In this document: in pieces, positions 1-6,363 of the stretch
Position numbering within the stretch: position 1 is the stretch's first letter
How the letters are laid out: each line of letters begins with the position of its first letter
Assembly: GCA_001795615.1 (NCBI GenBank)
Contig: MGKI01000010.1
Coordinates: 1-39,370 of the forward strand
DNA from: Candidatus Yanofskybacteria bacterium RIFCSPLOWO2_01_FULL_42_49
GTDB lineage: Bacteria > Patescibacteriota > Minisyncoccia > 2-02-FULL-40-12 > GWA2-44-9
Direction of reading: 5' to 3'
DNA length: 39,370 nucleotides
The notes under the pieces: generated by a model
Database searches by the model: none
Seen by the model: the letters and a program-made list of their open reading frames with translations, nothing else
What the model was told of the DNA's origin: nothing
Program-made: the position numbers and the translations under genes

Positions 1-731
1 AGCTGCCATACCGCGGGCACCTGTCTAACTTGATTACTGATGTTTGAGAGTTGGGATTTGAGATTGTTGATTTCAGATTGAATCAAGGCGAGAGTGCCTG
101 AGTCAAGGTTTCGGCTGGAAGGCACAAAGACCTGGATTGGAGTGGAGATTGGTTTGAGAAGCGATACGGAAATGTTTGGTGTCGGAGAAGGGATAATATT
201 TGGTGTTGGCGTAACTGCGGGTTTCGATATTGAGCCATTAGGAGCTGATATGACGGCGGGGGCGGGAGTCAAGATTGGAGACGATACTTTAACCTTGGCA
301 TCGGATATCAGTTGGTCGACAATTTTTTTGATGGGGATTAATGAGAGAGCGGTCTGATCGGCGACGGTGTTGATGCTTCGGGCGATATTGTCTGTATTTT
401 TATCTGATAGACTTTGGACTTGTTCGGATATGTAGAAGAGTGATTCGGTGAAGACGTCAGTTTCGTAGATTATCCTGTCAGAAACGGATTTGATTGATTT
501 GGGGATAGCGAGAAAGAGAGATCCAACGGACTTGGGCTTAATCAGAGAGAAATTGGTGTTGGTGTTTAATACTTGGGACTTAGAATTTGAATTTATGTCA
601 AAATCATTCCACCATGATTTCAACTCAGAAACAGGGTTGCTTGAAAATGCGATTGGAATAACCGCAAGAGAGAAAACTATATTTTTTAATTTCCCCGCCA
701 GAGGAACGGGCAGGCAATTTCCAAATTTCAT
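1..731 (-). CDS. Partial secreted or anchored Pro/Ser/Thr-rich protein (C-terminus off the left edge)
   Basis: The minus frame is open from the window edge to an ATG at 731 (stop codons lie in frame upstream). It is absent from the ORF track because its stop is outside the window. About 243 residues are visible. A basic N-terminus is followed by a hydrophobic stretch at about residues 15-30 (KLKNIVFSLAVIPIAF), suggesting a signal peptide or anchor. Next come a Ser/Thr/Asn-rich region, a Pro-rich linker (TPTPNIIPSPTPN) near residue 180 and the start of a heptad-like coiled coil (ALIQSEINNLKSQLSNI). This is the architecture of a surface stalk or fibre protein, but I do not recognise the family. 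The two plus-strand ORFs listed here are shadows of it. Confidence 0.6.
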   Translation of the reverse strand, partial: MKFGNCLPVPLAGKLKNIVFSLAVIPIAFSSNPVSELKSWWNDFDINSNSKSQVLNTNTNFSLIKPKSVGSLFLAIPKSIKSVSDRIIYETDVFTESLFYISEQVQSLSDKNTDNIARSINTVADQTALSLIPIKKIVDQLISDAKVKVSSPILTPAPAVISAPNGSISKPAVTPTPNIIPSPTPNISVSLLKPISTPIQVFVPSSRNLDSGTLALIQSEINNLKSQLSNISNQVRQVPAVWQ

Positions 732-818
732 AATTTCCAAACTTAAAAATTTCCGAACTGTTTCTTAGTTTTAACCATCGGGTTTATGAGTGATAAAAGT
801 TAGGTTTTTCCTACATTA

Positions 819-824
819 ATTATA
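819..824 (-). promoter_or_regulatory. Extended -10 promoter element for the partial left-edge gene
   Basis: Read on the minus strand the sequence is CCATGGTATAAT, a perfect -10 hexamer with the TGn extension. It lies about 90 bases upstream of the ATG at 731. No good -35 is present at 17 bases, as is common for extended -10 promoters. Confidence 0.45.
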
Positions 825-872
825 CCATGGAGAGGAGGGTAAGTGTGGATAAAAGGCGCCCAGTTTTGCTGG

Positions 873-907
873 AATTTCTAATATCTAATTACTAATTTCT
901 AATAAAC
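873..907. repeat. Heptamer array (AATTTCT-like, 5 units)
   Basis: Five consecutive 7-base units: AATTTCT, AATATCT, AATTACT, AATTTCT, AATAAAC. This is the same unit type found at 6228, 11758 and 13536. Confidence 0.75.
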
Positions 908-1083
908 GGATAAATTTAGGGGTTTGGACTATAAATTACTGCTAGTTATCAACATTGACCAAGTCCAGTCAATAAAGGTAAAATTAATACATAAACAGTT
1001 ATAAACATTGATAACAAAGATTAGTAAAAATTAATAAATCTAATCACTTTCTAAAATCTGTCTTTAATTCTGACTGTAATATT

Positions 1084-1118
1084 GTTAGAGATTAGAGATT
1101 AGAGATTAGAGATTAAGA
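1084..1118. repeat. Heptamer array (TTAGAGA, 4+ units) abutting a start codon
   Basis: The units TTAGAGA run in tandem and degenerate into TTAAGAGA directly before the GTG start of the MerR-type gene. The array therefore occupies the place of its leader and ribosome binding site. Confidence 0.8.
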
Positions 1119-1122
1119 GAAG

Positions 1123-1338
1123 GTGCCTAAGAAATTTTTAACAGTCAGAGAAGTCGCTAACTTGCTTGGCATTACGCCCTTGACGGTTCGTAATTGGGAC
1201 ACAAAAGGCAAGCTTGTCGCCTACCGCAATCCAATGAACAACTACCGTCTTTATAAAATTGAAGACATTGAAGTGCTGATGAGGCAGATCGAAGGAAGCA
1301 AACAGAAAACAAGAAAACTCAAGATAGACGTCTATTAA
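1123..1338 (+). CDS. MerR/excisionase-type helix-turn-helix protein
   Basis: A 71-aa protein that is almost entirely one DNA-binding domain. Residues 5-25 (FLTVREVANLLGITPLTVRN) form a MerR-type helix-turn-helix. It is followed by a W-D-x-x-G-K-L wing and an R-x-Y-x-x-x-D-I-x-x-L segment at about residues 40-55, as in the HTH_17/MerR_1 families. There is no effector domain, only a basic tail (KQKTRKLK). The start is GTG. Purines right before it (AGAGAAGG) come from the heptamer array and are too close to be an ideal Shine-Dalgarno. The gene is followed at once by a hairpin terminator, so it is transcribed alone. Its targets cannot be told from sequence. Confidence 0.8.
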   Translation: MPKKFLTVREVANLLGITPLTVRNWDTKGKLVAYRNPMNNYRLYKIEDIEVLMRQIEGSKQKTRKLKIDVY

Positions 1339-1361
1339 AAAATCGGCCCATGGCCGATTTT
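1339..1361. terminator. Bidirectional hairpin terminator
   Basis: AAAATCGGCC-cat-GGCCGATTTT is a perfect 10-bp stem between the convergent MerR-type gene and the 712-aa gene. Its A/T flanks can serve as a U-tract on both strands. Confidence 0.85.
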
Positions 1362-1364
1362 AGT

Positions 1365-3503
1365 TTATTTAATGGGCTCAATGCCCCATTGCTTAATATA
1401 TGAATTGACAATAGCAAGATCATCGACCGGCTGAATTGGTTGGTTTGCTCCATAAAAAGTTTTTTCCGTCATGAAAATTCTACTAGAGCTTTTGAAGTAG
1501 TCATCTCTTCGAGAAAGTATTCTCAAAAACCCAACACCCTGGTCAACCATTTTCATCTTATGCCTTTCAAAGTTAGAACCGTGTTTCATGGTACCAATTT
1601 CCTGTGAATGACACTGGCCCAGATCTTGGTCCCACTCATCTACACTTTCCCCGACATGGAAATTTGCGCCGATAACAACTTGGCATCCCTGCCGTTTCCC
1701 ATAGTCCATCATCTCTTGAGGCCGTATTGAAGTTGTCTTTGCCCGCGACATATGAGGATGTTGAATAGACATCTTCAGACCGGATGGCAGGTCAAATGTC
1801 TCCTGACACAAAACCTTACTTTCAACTAACTTTGTGAGTGGCTGATAAGAAAGTTTCTGGTCCGTTAGGTGTTCATGAAGGTGGTCGGTTAAAAATCTTA
1901 CCAATGCCCCTCGGAAAACAACAAGTGGTTCGTGGCCATCCCCTGATTCCCAGAGATCGTGATTGCCCAAAATGTAGATAAAAGTAAGCAGAGATCTGTT
2001 GACCATCTCGTAAACTTTATCGGCATTGAGCTTGTCTTTGTCGCAATCTCTGAAAAGAGCAGTAAATCTTTCCTTGAAAACTTTAAAAATTACTCCGCCG
2101 ACCATATTGGCGGCGTATTTTTCTTGTCTGGTATTATTGGCCAATCCAGGCAAAATCTCACCCTTTTTATCCAGGTCGTGTTTCAGTCCTTCTTTAGTAT
2201 CTCCGGCATCGACAAGAATATGCGAATCTTGCTTAAGGATAATCTTTGGAACTTCGTTCATAAAGAATGCGTAATCAGTTTCTTTCGAGCCTGCGTGCAT
2301 ACAAGCAAATGAAACAATCCTATCTTCGTTAAAGGGCCCGCTTGAAGTCGCATATTTCAAAGACCGCTGGACATAATCAAGATCAAAATAATACTTCTTA
2401 CTCTTCTCCCGATATACAACACCCGGCCAATTTTCTCCATTTCTCCGGAAAGTCAGCTTTTTCATCAGACTTTCCATCGCCTTGTCAACTTCCTGACTTG
2501 AAACTCTAAGTTCGCTGACAAGAATCCCGCGAGTAGCCCATCCTTTAGCCTTCATTATTTCAATAATTTTTTTCTGAACGCTTGAAGCGCCCTTTGGAGG
2601 CACAATAAAGCTTAATTCTTTTGAAACTAGGTCCTTGAGGCTGTAGGTTCTAAACAAGTGTTGACTTCCATCGGCTGGAAACTCAAGAACGCTGGCTCCT
2701 ATTTGGTTCTCGTTAACCCTAGTTTCTTCCAAACGACAGCTTGCCGGAACCGCGCAATATTGATATTTGAGTTCGCCTTTGGGCTTAAGAATGCTCACAG
2801 CGAAACAACCAACAACATAGATATCCGGTGAATCTTGAGAGGTCTGCTTAATCTTGTCTTTGATAACTCTTTCTACGGAAGTTGAATAATAGTCACCCCT
2901 CATCCAGACTGCTTTGGTTGGGGTTAAAACCCACAAAAGTTTATTAACATATCTTACCGGAAATCTGTCTCCTCCCACATTCCAGACTCGTATGTCTTTC
3001 CTTATTTCGGAAAGAATTTGAGCAATTCTTTCGCCAATTTCTCCGTCAAAAGCAGGACTAGTAGTAATAAACAAGTCGACGGCTCTTTCTTTGGTCGGAT
3101 TCTCCGGGTCAGGTTCTGTCAAAACCGGAATAACCTTGGCCAGCTGCTCTGCCACGGTTCTTAAAAAATCTTCCTCAACAACCGACTTCCTGACAACAAG
3201 ATATTCGCCGGTTAAAAGCGGCGCCAAGGCCAACGGCTTTTTCCTTTTCTTATTTAGCCTCTTAATCCGTTCATTTCTGTCCCGAATTTTATCCCTTTCG
3301 GTTTCTAAGACATCCTTTACATAAGCCTTCATCTTTCGCAACACGGCTTTTTCTGCGATTAACCCCCCCGCAAGCACATTGAAATGAGTACCCTCTTTCC
3401 GAAACAACTCAAAATTAGCATTTACCACTGACTGACGAAATCCTTTAGAACCGAAATCAATTCTAGAAGCGAAACCGATTTTCGCGCCTTTCTGAATTTC
3501 CAT
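1365..3503 (-). CDS. Winged-helix / metallophosphoesterase protein, 712 aa, function unknown
   Basis: The C-terminal third carries calcineurin-like phosphoesterase motifs in order: a first-motif variant (SFACMHAG, about 398-405), D-x-G-D (DAGD, 432-435), GNHD (513-516), an H-bearing segment (QHPH, 581-584) and GANFH (612-616). Residues about 307-375 look like a winged helix (SELRVSSQEVDKAMESLMKK) ending in a basic beta hairpin. The N-terminal 300 residues contain LAGGLIAEKAV and a segment ending IGASVLEF, which resemble the edge strands of a second, degenerate phosphoesterase. That reading is tentative. The order phosphoesterase-like, winged helix, phosphoesterase suggests a nucleic-acid enzyme, but no substrate can be assigned. 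The gene stands alone between the tRNA-cluster terminator and its own terminator. Short plus ORFs inside it are shadows. Confidence 0.7.
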   Translation of the reverse strand: MEIQKGAKIGFASRIDFGSKGFRQSVVNANFELFRKEGTHFNVLAGGLIAEKAVLRKMKAYVKDVLETERDKIRDRNERIKRLNKKRKKPLALAPLLTGEYLVVRKSVVEEDFLRTVAEQLAKVIPVLTEPDPENPTKERAVDLFITTSPAFDGEIGERIAQILSEIRKDIRVWNVGGDRFPVRYVNKLLWVLTPTKAVWMRGDYYSTSVERVIKDKIKQTSQDSPDIYVVGCFAVSILKPKGELKYQYCAVPASCRLEETRVNENQIGASVLEFPADGSQHLFRTYSLKDLVSKELSFIVPPKGASSVQKKIIEIMKAKGWATRGILVSELRVSSQEVDKAMESLMKKLTFRRNGENWPGVVYREKSKKYYFDLDYVQRSLKYATSSGPFNEDRIVSFACMHAGSKETDYAFFMNEVPKIILKQDSHILVDAGDTKEGLKHDLDKKGEILPGLANNTRQEKYAANMVGGVIFKVFKERFTALFRDCDKDKLNADKVYEMVNRSLLTFIYILGNHDLWESGDGHEPLVVFRGALVRFLTDHLHEHLTDQKLSYQPLTKLVESKVLCQETFDLPSGLKMSIQHPHMSRAKTTSIRPQEMMDYGKRQGCQVVIGANFHVGESVDEWDQDLGQCHSQEIGTMKHGSNFERHKMKMVDQGVGFLRILSRRDDYFKSSSRIFMTEKTFYGANQPIQPVDDLAIVNSYIKQWGIEPIK

Positions 3504-3548
3504 TTTTCATCCTTGTAATTTGTAAAAGTTCTTGCCGACATAATAACA

Positions 3549-3574
3549 AAAACCAAAAATACCGCAATATGCGG
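3549..3574 (-). terminator. Terminator of the tRNA/rpmG cluster
   Basis: On the minus strand CCGCA-tat-TGCGG is followed by TATTTTTGGTTTTT, downstream of tRNA-Trp. The stem is short but the U-rich tail is good. Confidence 0.65.
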
Positions 3575-3604
3575 CTAATGGCTAATAGCAAATGGCTTAT
3601 GGTT
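3573..3604. repeat. Heptamer array (GGCTAAT-like)
   Basis: The units GGCTAAT, GGCTAAT, AGCAAAT, GGCTTAT run between tRNA-Trp and its terminator. The GGCTTAT unit is kin to the GCTTATG array inside the PMT gene at 18320. Confidence 0.7.
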
Positions 3605-3610
3605 TTAACT

Positions 3611-3684
3611 TGGCGGGAGTGGGAGGAATTGAACCCCCAGTCACGGTTTTGGAGACCGTTGGTTTACCGTTAACCGACACTCCC
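3611..3684 (-). tRNA. tRNA-Trp (anticodon CCA)
   Basis: Cloverleaf on the minus strand: acceptor GGGAGTG/CACTCCC, anticodon stem ACGGT/ACCGT with loop CTCCAAA, T-arm GGGGGTTCAATTCCTCC, discriminator G and an encoded CCA. It is 74 bases long and is the last gene of the cluster. Confidence 0.95.
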
Positions 3685-3688
3685 ATAA

Positions 3689-3714
3689 AACAGCGAGGCA
3701 ATTGCCTCGCTGTT
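3689..3714 (-). terminator. 26-bp perfect palindrome between rpmG and tRNA-Trp
   Basis: AACAGCGAGGCA/TGCCTCGCTGTT has no loop bases to spare and is followed on the minus strand by TTTTAT. It could attenuate rpmG transcripts or mark processing ahead of tRNA-Trp. Confidence 0.6.
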
Positions 3715-3737
3715 AATAATATCAATTCTTACCCAAA

Positions 3738-3902
3738 TTAACCAGTAATTCTGGCTTCTTTATGTGGAGTGCTTTTTTTACACCATTTGCAAAACTTCTT
3801 CATTTCCAGCTTTCTTTCAACTTTCTTTTTATTCTTTGAAGTATAATAATTGGCTCTTTTGCAAACGGTGCATTTTAGCCTTAGTAAATTTTCTTGTGGC
3901 AT
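3738..3902 (-). CDS. rpmG: Ribosomal protein bL33
   Basis: A 54-aa protein, too short for the ORF track. It begins MPQENLLRLKCTVCKRANYY and has the two CxxC zinc knuckles of bL33 (CTVC near residue 11 and CKWC near 38) and the conserved end STPHKEARITG. Length and motif spacing are those of zinc-binding bL33 of the large subunit. It lies between tRNA-Thr(GGU) and tRNA-Trp, on the same strand. This is part of the widespread tRNA/rpmG neighbourhood that often precedes secE-nusG. Here the downstream secE is replaced by tRNA-Trp and a terminator. Confidence 0.93.
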   Translation of the reverse strand: MPQENLLRLKCTVCKRANYYTSKNKKKVERKLEMKKFCKWCKKSTPHKEARITG

Positions 3903-3923
3903 ATAGCTTGTATTTATTAACTC

Positions 3924-4256
3924 TGGAGCCGTTGGTCGGATTTGAACCGACGACCTACTCCTTCATTGCTACCCCTACTTACTTAATGCGCTATAAGGGG
4001 ACTAGACTGTATCTTCCCCCGATTCAAATCGGGAGCCCTTGTCAGTCGTTCGAGCGTATATACTTCGTATATCTGGTTCGCTCGGACAAAATGTAAGCAC
4101 GCTTCCATTTCGTCCTCACTGCCAGATATAATGATACGCCACGGTCTGAACCTGCGCAAGGCCTTTAACCGTTATTCGGGATTCATCCCAACGTTACCAT
4201 CGAGATGGGCAATTTTATTTACCATGGAGTTGCTCTACCAACTGAGCTACAACGGC
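3924..4256 (-). tRNA. tRNA-Thr (GGU) interrupted by a group I intron
   Basis: The exons join to a canonical 76-base tRNA. The 5' exon (4221-4256) is GCCGTTG, D-arm GCTC/GAGC and anticodon stem ACTCC with ATGGT. The 3' exon (3924-3963) is AAGGAGT, T-arm GTCGG-TTCAAAT-CCGAC and acceptor CAACGGC, with U73 and encoded CCA. The anticodon GGU reads ACC and ACU. The break lies after anticodon base 36. Unspliced, this gene gives no tRNA, so supply of this Thr isoacceptor depends on splicing. A second Thr gene (UGU) lies at 5466. Confidence 0.9.
3964..4220 (-). ncRNA. Group I self-splicing intron in tRNA-Thr
   Basis: A 257-nt insert. The exon ends in U and the intron in G (AATG), as group I splicing requires. 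P1 can form between exon AUGGU with AA and UU-GCC(C)AU, placing a U-G wobble at the 5' splice site. The 3' strand of P7 is recognisable as GAAGATACAGTC, close to the group I consensus, pairing with GACTG upstream. P8 is CCCGATT-tga-AATCGGG and P9 is CCCCT...AGGGG. There is no ORF inside, so a homing enzyme is not encoded in cis. Size and tRNA location fit the small tRNA introns of subgroup IC3, but I did not fold it fully. Confidence 0.85.
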
Positions 4257-4380
4257 ACTACTTCGCTCTATCGTACGACAGAGCTTCGAAGCGCGAGAAA
4301 GCTTTAAACAAAGAAAGCATACTCGCCCTTCCGAAGCTCGGACGCAATTCGAGCGTAGGTAGAGAGCTACAATGGCAACA
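4257..4380. repeat. Nested palindromes and a second partial tRNA-Thr 5' end
   Basis: Directly upstream of the tRNA-Thr 5' end. On the minus strand GCCATTGTAGCTC repeats the acceptor/D-stem start of tRNA-Thr (GCCGTTGTAGCTC) and then turns into TCTACC, the complement of its D-loop GGTAGA. The rest is a chain of hairpins, including GCTCT-atcgtacgac-AGAGC and GCTCGGACGCAATTCGAGC. This resembles the broken tRNA-Asn copy at 39092. Confidence 0.6.
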
Positions 4381-4518
4381 TTATTTTTTCTTTTTTAGGT
4401 GCTTAAAGAATTCTATTTGCCCTAACCTCTTTTTGGCTTCTTTCTTAGAATTATAAGTTCCCATTTTCCTCCTGCTTTCGGCTATGACTACATATTTTGA
4501 ACCAATCTTTTTAATCAT
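4381..4518 (-). CDS. Small basic conserved protein, 45 aa
   Basis: The longer listed ORF runs back into tRNA-Tyr, so I place the start at the internal ATG, giving MIKKIGSKYVVIAESRRKMG and so on, 45 aa. It is very basic, with a predicted beta hairpin (KYVVIAES..KMGTYNS) and a helix rich in K/R (KKEAKKRLGQIEFFKH). The pattern S-K-x-A-x-x-R-L-x-Q-I-x-x-F-K is one I associate with small Patescibacteria proteins of unknown function, probably nucleic-acid binding. It starts 11 bases after the tRNA-Tyr 3' end, so it is probably freed when the tRNA transcript is processed. Confidence 0.7.
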   Translation of the reverse strand: MIKKIGSKYVVIAESRRKMGTYNSKKEAKKRLGQIEFFKHLKKKK

Positions 4519-4529
4519 AATATCCCTTG

Positions 4530-4612
4530 TGGGCAGTGAGGGACTTGCACCCCCGAAGACCAACGGTCGGCACGTTTACAGCGTGCTGGTTTTGCTACTC
4601 ACCCAACTGCCC
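4530..4612 (-). tRNA. tRNA-Tyr (anticodon GUA)
   Basis: Class II cloverleaf: acceptor GGGCAGT/ACTGCCC, anticodon stem GCACG/CGTGC with loop CTGTAAA, a long variable arm (CGACCGTTGGTCTTCG) and T-loop TGCAAGT. CCA is not encoded. Its first 18 bases are also the last codons of the endonuclease gene. Confidence 0.92.
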
Positions 4613-5389
4613 ATTATTAAAAAATTCTAAGAATCTCTTTTCATGTTTTTTATTACCAAATCCTATGTTATTGAAATATTTAATCAAATCTTCCCTTCTG
4701 GTTAAATATACATTGTGTCCACTAATTTTTGAAGGGTGGAACCCTAATTGGACCAATATATTTCTCACTGATGTCAGTAATGGCAATGATCTGTTGCAAA
4801 AAGATATCTGCGTGCCGTATTTTAATTTATAGACAGAACCATCAGTATCAATAAGCCCTCTCACCACTCTTGCCATATATTTTTTGCGAGATACACACCA
4901 CGGTGGTATATCAACTTGTGCTTTGACCTTATTATATACTAACCCCATATTTAGGAACCATCTTACTAAAGTCGTAGAACCAATATATACTACTATCTCG
5001 TTACTTCTACAGGTCGTAATTTTGGGATAAACACCGAATAAATTCTTTATTAGAGCCGAAACGTGGCCAGTATATTTATCTTTTGTCCCAAGAGTTACAA
5101 CGACTTGAGTTGGAGTAATATGTCCGTCTCCAAGTAATGTTCCGACAAATTCTGCCAAATCTTCCGAGTATCTTTTAGGAACTATGATACTGCGATTTAT
5201 ATTCCTGTAGGTTTTCTTTTTAAATGGTATCGGCTTTATACCCAACCGCAATAATCTCTTAAACACAGACGACTCTCCGATGTTAAGAAGTTTAGCAATC
5301 TCATCTATGGTCTTGTTCTCCTTAATATATAACCTTTTTAATTCTACCCTCTTATCGCGTTCCTCTATTTTATTCCACCGCTTAGCCAT
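4595..5389 (-). CDS. LAGLIDADG homing endonuclease overlapping tRNA-Tyr
   Basis: A 264-aa protein. The N-terminus (residues about 15-55, RLYIKENKTIDEIAKLLNIG) is a helix-turn-helix of the kind used to sense or bind DNA. It is followed by two dodecapeptide motifs, FVGTLLGDGHI (about 82-92) and VRGLIDTDGSVY (about 177-188). The acidic residues of both are intact, so one chain can form the two-active-site enzyme. It is free-standing between tRNA-Thr(UGU) and tRNA-Tyr, not inside an intron. Its stop codon lies in the D-loop of tRNA-Tyr (last codons GGG CAG TTG GGT GAG TAG), so RNase P cleavage at the tRNA 5' end would remove the stop from its mRNA. It might act in trans on tRNA introns or promote its own spread, but that is inference. 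Confidence 0.88.
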   Translation of the reverse strand: MAKRWNKIEERDKRVELKRLYIKENKTIDEIAKLLNIGESSVFKRLLRLGIKPIPFKKKTYRNINRSIIVPKRYSEDLAEFVGTLLGDGHITPTQVVVTLGTKDKYTGHVSALIKNLFGVYPKITTCRSNEIVVYIGSTTLVRWFLNMGLVYNKVKAQVDIPPWCVSRKKYMARVVRGLIDTDGSVYKLKYGTQISFCNRSLPLLTSVRNILVQLGFHPSKISGHNVYLTRREDLIKYFNNIGFGNKKHEKRFLEFFNNGQLGE

Positions 5390-5465
5390 TATTTAATACT
5401 ATAATATTTTTAGGAATTCAACAAGTTTTTATTTAACTACTTTCATATCTGTTAAGGAACTTGTG

Positions 5466-5536
5466 AGCCCGTGGGGTGAATCGGACACCCGTAAACGGTT
5501 TACAAAACCGTTGCTTTACCACTAAGCTACACGGGC
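5466..5536 (-). tRNA. tRNA-Thr (anticodon UGU)
   Basis: Acceptor GCCCGTG/CACGGGC, D-stem GCTT/AAGC, anticodon stem ACGGT/ACCGT with loop TTTGTAA, T-arm GGGTG-TCCGATT-CACCC, U73. CCA is not encoded. It is the first gene of the cluster, 71 bases. Confidence 0.93.
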
Positions 5537-5549
5537 TTAATTTATGTTT

Positions 5550-5578
5550 ATTTTACCACAAAAAGAGAGACTTTGGAA
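5550..5578 (-). promoter_or_regulatory. Promoter of the tRNA cluster
   Basis: On the minus strand TTCCAA - 17 bases - TAAAAT with an extended -10 (GTGGTAAAAT). The predicted start is 7-8 bases ahead of tRNA-Thr(UGU). Confidence 0.6.
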
Positions 5579-5580
5579 TA

Positions 5581-6219
5581 CTAACCTTGAGGAATTAGAG
5601 GGCTTAATTTCTCTAAAGCCGCGGAGAGTTTTTTGTTTAATGCTTCATCGTTCGAATTCAATTCTATCGCCGCTTCATAAGATTCCTTAGCATCTCGGTA
5701 ATCCTCCGCCTTTGCATAAAGATCACCTAAATCCTCATAGAGAGTCGGATTTTTAGGATTCTTGGCTATTTCTAGTATTAATTTCTGCTCTGTTTTTTTA
5801 AATCCTTCCCGGCTGTTTTCCTGAGTCAAAATGGCCGGTTTGTCTTTTTCGTTTTTTTCTTCTTGCTGCTCTCCAAAAACGGGGGCACTATTTGAATAAA
5901 CACTCCTCCTTATTTTTTTAATAAGGGTGTCGGAGAACCTGTCTATTTTTAATGAAACGACCCGCAATCGCCTTAGCAACTTCTCCATTTCAACAAGCCA
6001 CATTCCTTTGTATTCTTCCACATTGATGTTTTTCGCCCAATCAACAACTTCCGGACAAAAGTCGTAAGCTATTGTGCGCCAGTCTTTTCTAAAATTAAAA
6101 TCCCCCGCCACAACTTCGGATGCCGCCACTTCTTTAAGACGAGGTAATTTACGCCACACAATAAAGACGAGGCCACTGGCAGATGCAATGATTAAAACAA
6201 TGGGAATGAGTAAAAACAA
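5581..6219 (-). CDS. Membrane-anchored TPR protein
   Basis: A 212-aa protein. Residues 2-24 (FLLIPIVLIIASASGLVFIVW) form one N-terminal membrane anchor. A charged middle (60-150) of helical and low-complexity character follows. Then come TPR-like helices at about 145-205 (PTLYEDLGDLYAKAEDYRDAKESYEAAIELN), one clear repeat plus a partial. TPR modules bind other proteins, so this is probably an assembly or scaffold protein at the membrane. It lies on the same strand as rpsB-tsf, 144 bases after tsf, with a heptamer-type inverted repeat between them. It is therefore probably not simply co-transcribed. The product ends SPLIPQG. Confidence 0.75.
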   Translation of the reverse strand: MFLLIPIVLIIASASGLVFIVWRKLPRLKEVAASEVVAGDFNFRKDWRTIAYDFCPEVVDWAKNINVEEYKGMWLVEMEKLLRRLRVVSLKIDRFSDTLIKKIRRSVYSNSAPVFGEQQEEKNEKDKPAILTQENSREGFKKTEQKLILEIAKNPKNPTLYEDLGDLYAKAEDYRDAKESYEAAIELNSNDEALNKKLSAALEKLSPLIPQG

Positions 6220-6227
6220 GTTTCCAA

Positions 6228-6345
6228 ATTTCTAATGAAATGCTAAATGTTAAATTCCTAAAAATCAAACATTGGGGCATTAGAAATTTTATTAGAAATT
6301 AGATATTATGAATTAGATATTTTAACCATACTTTTTACAATCCAT
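6228..6345. repeat. AT-rich imperfect inverted repeat built of heptamers
   Basis: The left half AATTTCTAATGAAATGCTAA and the right half GGGGCATTAGAAATTTTATT followed by ATTAGAA, ATTAGAT, ATTATGA, ATTAGAT units pair imperfectly. The element at 11758 shares the same words on both sides (AATTTCTAATGAAATGC and TTTTATTAGAAATTAGATATT), so the two are copies of one element. Confidence 0.75.
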
Positions 6346-6363
6346 ACTTCATGGCTTTAGGGT

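Larger units (their letters stand above)
732..1122. other. AT-rich intergenic region with repeats and DnaA-box-like words
   Basis: A 391-base gap between divergent genes. It holds an extended -10 (TGGTATAAT, minus strand) and one consensus DnaA box (TTATCCACA on the minus strand, 844-852). It also holds imperfect relatives (TTATCAACA near 956, and TTATAAACA or TTATCAATG words near 995-1015) and two heptamer arrays. No ORF of note is visible. Confidence 0.6.

Noticed and set aside
94-768. Plus-strand ORFs at 94..357 and 490..768
   Set aside because: They are shadows of the longer minus-strand frame that runs off the left edge and has a signal-peptide-like start and Pro-rich linker.
732-1122. 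Chromosomal origin
   Set aside because: Only one consensus DnaA box, no dnaA or rpmH nearby, and the word also occurs in mobile palindromes.
4595-5389. LAGLIDADG gene as an ORF of the tRNA intron
   Set aside because: The intron (3964-4220) is complete without it, and the gene lies upstream of tRNA-Tyr, outside any tRNA break; tRNA-Tyr and tRNA-Thr(UGU) are intact.
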